Shown piece after piece: positions 59,540 to 64,000 of a stretch of DNA of 64,000 nt. Source of the DNA: Hippopus hippopus (taxonomy: Eukaryota > Mollusca > Bivalvia > Cardiida > Cardiidae); the NCBI GenBank assembly GCA_946811185.2, contig OX328109.1, positions 31,294,129 through 31,358,128 on the forward strand, in the 5' to 3' direction. Each line of letters starts with the position of its first letter. Position 1 is the first letter of the stretch. The translations under genes and the position numbers were made by a program. The notes beneath the pieces are model-generated. The model was not told the DNA's origin. It saw nothing but the letters and a program-made list of their open reading frames with translations, and searched no databases.

Positions 59540-59767
59540 TAAACCCTTTATCTTACAATCCCGACTTTTAACAACCCGGAGGAAAAGGCATTTTGAAAAC
59601 ATTGTGGAATAGGAGAAGATGCTGGTAACCATCATTTTCTCCTTTTCCAATAACATTGACTAATATTTCAAATATAGATTTCAGTTTCCGAGTCAGTTAT
59701 ATTTTGTTGTCTTCAAAAGCTTTCAATTTGGACAAGTCGAAACGTTTGTCGTTTAGTATAGAATTAA
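59540..59767 (-). mobile_element. TTAA MITE copy (reverse)
   Basis: CTAAACCCTTTATCTTACAA to TTTAGTATAGAATTAA. It retains CCCGACTTTTAACAACCCGG. Confidence 0.7.
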
Positions 59768-60340
59768 CTATTCATAAACAAAAAAATTTCAAAATCCTAC
59801 AAGTTAAGAACATTATGCGGACAATAACTTAAATGTGGCTCAAACAATAAAATTTGTGTTTGATAAAGTAGAAAACATTGTGAACAAAAGGAGAAAATGC
59901 TGGTAACCATCCTATTCTCCATTTTCCATGTCGTTTTCAAAAGCCTTCTTCTTAACTCTATACAACATAATCCTGACTTTTAACGACCTTGAAAGGGAAG
60001 GCTTTTGAAAACATTGTGGGAAACGGAGAAAATGCTGGTAACCAGCATTTTCTCCTGTAGCCACAATGTTTTCTACCCTTCCCAAAATGAATTTAAATTT
60101 TTGGGTACAGAGTTAAACTTGTTTGGCTTCTGAAGGGCACAATAGCTTATTAATGCACAAAATTAAAACATAGCTACATGTATTTCTTTAAGCTTTCAAA
60201 AACCTACACTCAAGCAAATAATGGATTCTCTATTTCACCTCAGTAGGGGCAATATAGGTATCGGGTTTCTGTGTTTTGTCCATGTTTGCAAACATTTTAG
60301 GTTGACCCCACATGTTCATGTCTTTATCTACTGAAGCTCC

Positions 60341-60530
60341 TTAACTCTTAACCACACAACAAAATTTTCAATGTGTCCAAACTGAAAGCATTTGGAGACA
60401 ACAAATTAAATATGGTCCATGTGATAATTTCAATCTTTGAAAGGGTAGAAAACATTGTGGGAAAAGGAGAAAATGCTGGTAACCAGCATTTTCTCCTTTT
60501 CCCACAATGTTTTCAGAACTCTAGGTTTAC
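60341..60530 (+). mobile_element. TTAA MITE copy (forward, right end lost)
   Basis: TTAACTCTTAACCACACAAC, with a fully symmetric palindromic centre at about 60.45-60.51 kb. The right arm stops after GTTTTCAGAAC. Confidence 0.75.
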
Positions 60531-61387
60531 TTGCCCAGAGACCTACTGTATACAGTAATGTTACATAATATTTTCAAAGTTTTGTATGGTGATGAAAAGT
60601 TACTAACACCCTTTTGACAATGTCAACCCCCATATTTTATTACAGTATAGAAATGTGTGTCATGTTTCGGGAAAGATCATAAACCATTTCTAGGTTTGAG
60701 GTGTTTGCAGTTGCTTTTCTTGTACCAAGATATTTTCAAATTCTTATCTATCAACTTCTATTACTATCATCTCATAGCCCTTTCCCTTATGACACAATTT
60801 TCGAACTGTCCAAACCCAAAGCATTTACAGAGGGCATATCAAATATAGTTCAAACTGTGGAATTTGTCTCTGAAAAGATAGAAAACAGCATGGCAAAAGT
60901 AGAACAGGCTTATTGCCAGCATTTTTTCACTTACTCACAGTGTTTTCAAAATGCTTTTTCCTCAGGGTCATTAAAACTTTGGATTGTGTGCTTAGTGGTT
61001 GAGCACAATAAAAGTTTCATTATAAATCCTGTAACAGTATGGTAACTTAACATCATCAGAAAACCCCATTCTACCTAAACAGGTATGTATGCATAAGGCT
61101 GAAAGGTTTTAATGGATGGATGTTACTAGTTACATTTTTCATCAGTCTAAAGAAAGTATTACTGTGGCACTTGATTTTGAACTTTTATTCCAAATAGTAC
61201 AAAGAATAACATTAACTGCAGATGAAAAATTTGTCTTGCAAGACCTATATCAGGTTGATTAGTGTGCCCTGAGAAAGAAGGTGTTTGATATCATTGTTGG
61301 AAAAGGAGAAAATGCTTTTAAAAAGCATTTTCTTGTTTTTCCACAGTTATCAGAGACAAATTCCTCCATTTTAGCCAAATTCAGTTT

Positions 61388-61655
61388 CTTATCTGGCTTG
61401 CAACACGTGAAAAGGGGCATTCGGACATTTGCGTAAATTGTCCTCTCGGATCAGCCTGCGCAGTTCGCGTAGGCTAATCCCAGACGGCACTTTACGACTA
61501 TTTTAGATTTTGTGCTACTGTAGAATTGGACAAAACAGATAATTACATTAAAATGGAAAGTGTCGTCTATGATCAGCCTGCGCGGAGTGCACAGGCTGAT
61601 CCGAGACGACACTTTACGCCAAGGTCCGAATGCCCCTTTTCGCGTGTTACAGACC
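61388..61655. mobile_element. Foldback MITE, AAAAGGGGCATTCGGACATT family, copy 2
   Basis: Same structure as 56.2 kb. The right end CGAATGCCCCTTTTCGCGTG is the cleaner complement of the left GCAACACGTGAAAAGGGGCA. The inner hairpin is GATCAGCCTGCGCAGTTCGC with its partner. Confidence 0.85.
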
Positions 61656-61869
61656 ATCTGGAAATTCTTCCAATATGAATCATTCTACAGACCCTTGAAA
61701 TTGCATTTTTATGTCTTGATAGACAGAAAATACCTCCATTTGTTTACTTGACCCTGGTAGGTTTAATACTAGATTTTTGTCTGTTTTCACTTTCTCAGTT
61801 TTGGCTTTTTATTCCTGGGCAGTCTGAATTTGAAGCCTTTCCTAATGTAGGTACAACAAGTGATTAGAC

Positions 61870-62500
61870 AATGTATTTAGAATCCTGTCTTGCGACTGGT
61901 CTGTGTATAAAGATTGCATGTATTGTGGTTGGTTGTTATATTCAGAGTGCCTGTCTTGTGATTGGTCAGTGTATTCAGAATGCCTGTTATGTGATTGGTT
62001 AACAGTTTAAGAACCCTGTCTTGTGCCTGGTCAATGTATTCAGAATGCCTGTCATGTTTTGGGTAGCATATTTAGAATCCCTGTCTTTTGATTGGTCAGT
62101 GTATTTAGAATGCCTGTCATGTGAATAATTAGCATATTTAAAATCCCTGTCTTGTGATTGACCAGCCCGCATAGCTCAGTTGGTAGAGCGTAAGACTCAT
62201 GAACTTGAGAGTGTGGGTTCGTTTCCCAGGGCTGGCCATCTAAAATTACTATTAGTCTTTCGGATGAGACGTTAAACCAAGGTCCCGTGTGACGGTGCTA
62301 TACACCGAGCACGTTAAAGAACCAGGCGAAACTTAGGATGGGTTTCGTCCTGTATCTGCACTATCCCCCGTAACAATACTAACAGCCTTCAGGGGGCGTC
62401 GCCCATATGGGCAACCGGTGGCGATGATAAATAAATGCAAATTCAATCAATTCTGTCTTGTGATCGGTCAATATATTCAGAATGCCTGGTGATTGGTTAG
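61870..62500. repeat. Minisatellite of about 35-40 bp, split by a SINE
   Basis: Units read CCTGTCTTGTGATTGGTCAG, then TGTATTCAGAATG, repeated about seven times to 62160. They resume at 62453 with TCTGTCTTGTGATCGGTCAA. Confidence 0.8.
62162..62452 (+). mobile_element. tRNA-derived SINE with conserved core, complete
   Basis: The tRNA-like head is CCCGCATAGCTCAGTTGGTA (A-box), then GTGGGTTCGTTTCCC (B-box). The core is TCTTTCGGATGAGACGTTAA, then CGAGCACGTTAAAGAACC. The tail is AAATGCAAATTCAATCAA. The core resembles conserved central domains of metazoan SINE superfamilies; I do not name the family. Confidence 0.85.
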
Positions 62501-63526
62501 CATGTGGTCACTGCAACCCTTGGTGGACATTATTTTGTCATCCAATACCTAATAAAAGAGAATTTGAAATCCTGGAAACTCTTTACTAAACAACAGAATT
62601 TCAGACTGGTCCAAATTGAAAACATTGGCAGACGTAAAATGAAATATAGCACAAATTATGAAATATGCCTTTGAAAGAGTAGATAACATTGTGGGAAAAG
62701 GAGAAAAGGCTTTTTCAACTATTTCCTCCTTTTACCACAATGTTTTCGAAAATCCTTTCTCTGGGGGGTCATTATAATTTGGGAATGTGTGGTAACTGTT
62801 TTAAAAACATAGCATGACCATAAGACAAATTTTTTTCTTGCAGTAACCACTTCTGAAATTGATTTTGCAAAGGGAGAAATGGCTCTTCTGTAGGAATAGT
62901 TTTGCATGCATTTGTGGAGGAACACTTTACTAAATAATTCCTTGTGTTCATGAGCCTGAAGAAAAATGTTTTTGAAAACGTGGGAAAAAACTGTAACAAT
63001 GCTTCAAACCTTATCAAAGACAGACATCATCATTTCAGTTAGGTTTTGTTGTCTGTACTTGCTTCTAATTTGGACTTAACTAAAATTTGTCGTCTGGTAT
63101 AGAGTTAAACTTTAGTCTATGCTAATTACCCATATTGACTAGTGAATCAGTTGGTAGTGAGATAGCCTTACAAACTACTGAACACAAATCTAGTATTTTG
63201 AAATGTGAAGGGAAAAGAAAAAAAAAGTTATGTCTAAGTGCTTTTGTTTAAAAAGCGATACTTTGATTTTGTCAGCATCTTTTCTCGTAAAAGCATGATT
63301 TATGGGTAAACACTGTTTTTGTTTATCCTTGCACTATAATTACCTGTATCATTTTTTCCTTTATGAATGCACATGTCCCAGTTTTCCAAAACAGCCTCAT
63401 TTTGTGAGGATGACATTCCCAAATGTGTAGGATAAACAGAAGAATATAAATTATAATACATACCGTACATGTATTCAATAGTTATTGCATGTATTTTAAC
63501 ACCATATTTACCCTATATGTTTTACC

Positions 63527-63752
63527 TTAACTCTTTACCAAACAACAAAATTTTAGACATGTCCAAATTGAAAGCATTTGCAGACGACAAAATAAACATG
63601 ACTCAAAAATAAAAACTTGACTTTAGAAGAGTAGAAAACATTGTGGGAAAAGGAGAAAATGCTGGTTACCAGCATTTTCTCCTTTTCCTACAATGTTTTC
63701 AGAAGGCTTCTTCCTCTGGGTTGTAAAAACCAGGGATTGTTTGGGAAAGGGA
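63527..63752 (+). mobile_element. TTAA MITE copy (forward)
   Basis: TTAACTCTTTACCAAACAAC to TTGTTTGGGAAAGGG, with an almost perfect centre and GAAAGCATTTGCAGACGACA. Confidence 0.85.
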
Positions 63753-63759
63753 TACAGTA

Positions 63760-64000
63760 CTAGGAAATATACATGTAGCATAACAATATACATGTACATA
63801 ATTGGAGAAACTTTATAATTATACTAATCAAGTACTAAATACTTGTAGTAACCCTGATTTTTCCATTTATCTTAATCAGTTAAAGATGCCTGTATAGATT
63901 CTTATGCTGTAAATTATTTTTTTCTCACTTGCACTTCAAAATATTTTTCATAGTTACATTGTCTTTCTTCTTTGCTGATTGTTTGCAAGCTGTCATCTTA
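63760..64000. other. Right edge, no further PI4KA exon seen
   Basis: AT-rich intron sequence. No acceptor followed by a PI4KA-like frame was found. Confidence 0.4.

Overview
The window is nuclear DNA of an animal, most likely a bivalve mollusc. It is AT-rich, and its genes are split by long introns with canonical GT/AG borders. It is dense in short foldback transposons and tRNA-derived SINEs of the kind common in bivalves. The organism call is an inference from repeat style and from the protein sequence of the one recognisable host gene. No bacterial operon or CRISPR array was found, and no intact virus. The only retroelement trace is a possible polyprotein tail at the left edge.

Layout. (1) 1-820: the possible 3' tail of a retroelement polyprotein, running into two minisatellites (31 bp and 32-33 bp units). 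(2) About 4.06-5.6 kb: the 3' end of an unidentified plus-strand gene. Its penultimate exon is tandemly duplicated, and alternative donors reach a terminal exon that can be read in two frames. (3) 5.6-22 kb: no host gene seen. This stretch holds a 0.67 kb tandem duplication, a 69-bp minisatellite of about 22 units (12.35-13.88 kb), SINEs, and many copies of one TTAA-flanked palindromic MITE. (4) About 22.69-27.92 kb: a giant inverted repeat with arms of about 1.7-1.8 kb around a 1.7 kb core. The core carries a truncated PIF1/Helitron-type helicase. (5) 28.73-34.74 kb: a 6.0 kb Mutator-like (MULE) transposon with terminal repeats of about 0.3 kb. Its 830-codon transposase frame is open and has DDE, SWIM and C-terminal PHD domains. 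(6) 35.41 kb to the right edge: the 5' half of PI4KA (phosphatidylinositol 4-kinase III alpha) on the plus strand. Twelve exons (1,766 coding bases, about 589 codons) join with consistent phase. The last exon in view ends at 54,043, and the lipid-kinase domain lies beyond the window.

The PI4KA introns hold a 783-bp MITE with a perfect 10-bp target-site duplication, a 1.05 kb TA-flanked element, a 360-bp foldback, a mariner pseudogene, satellite-like arrays, and a second partial copy of exon 12. Three features recur across the window. Local tandem duplications have twice copied an exon with its flanking intron. Foldback DNA is present at every scale, from 30 bp to 5 kb. A TTAA MITE family with a near-perfect 66-bp palindromic centre occurs at least 26 times as delimited copies, and in many more fragments.
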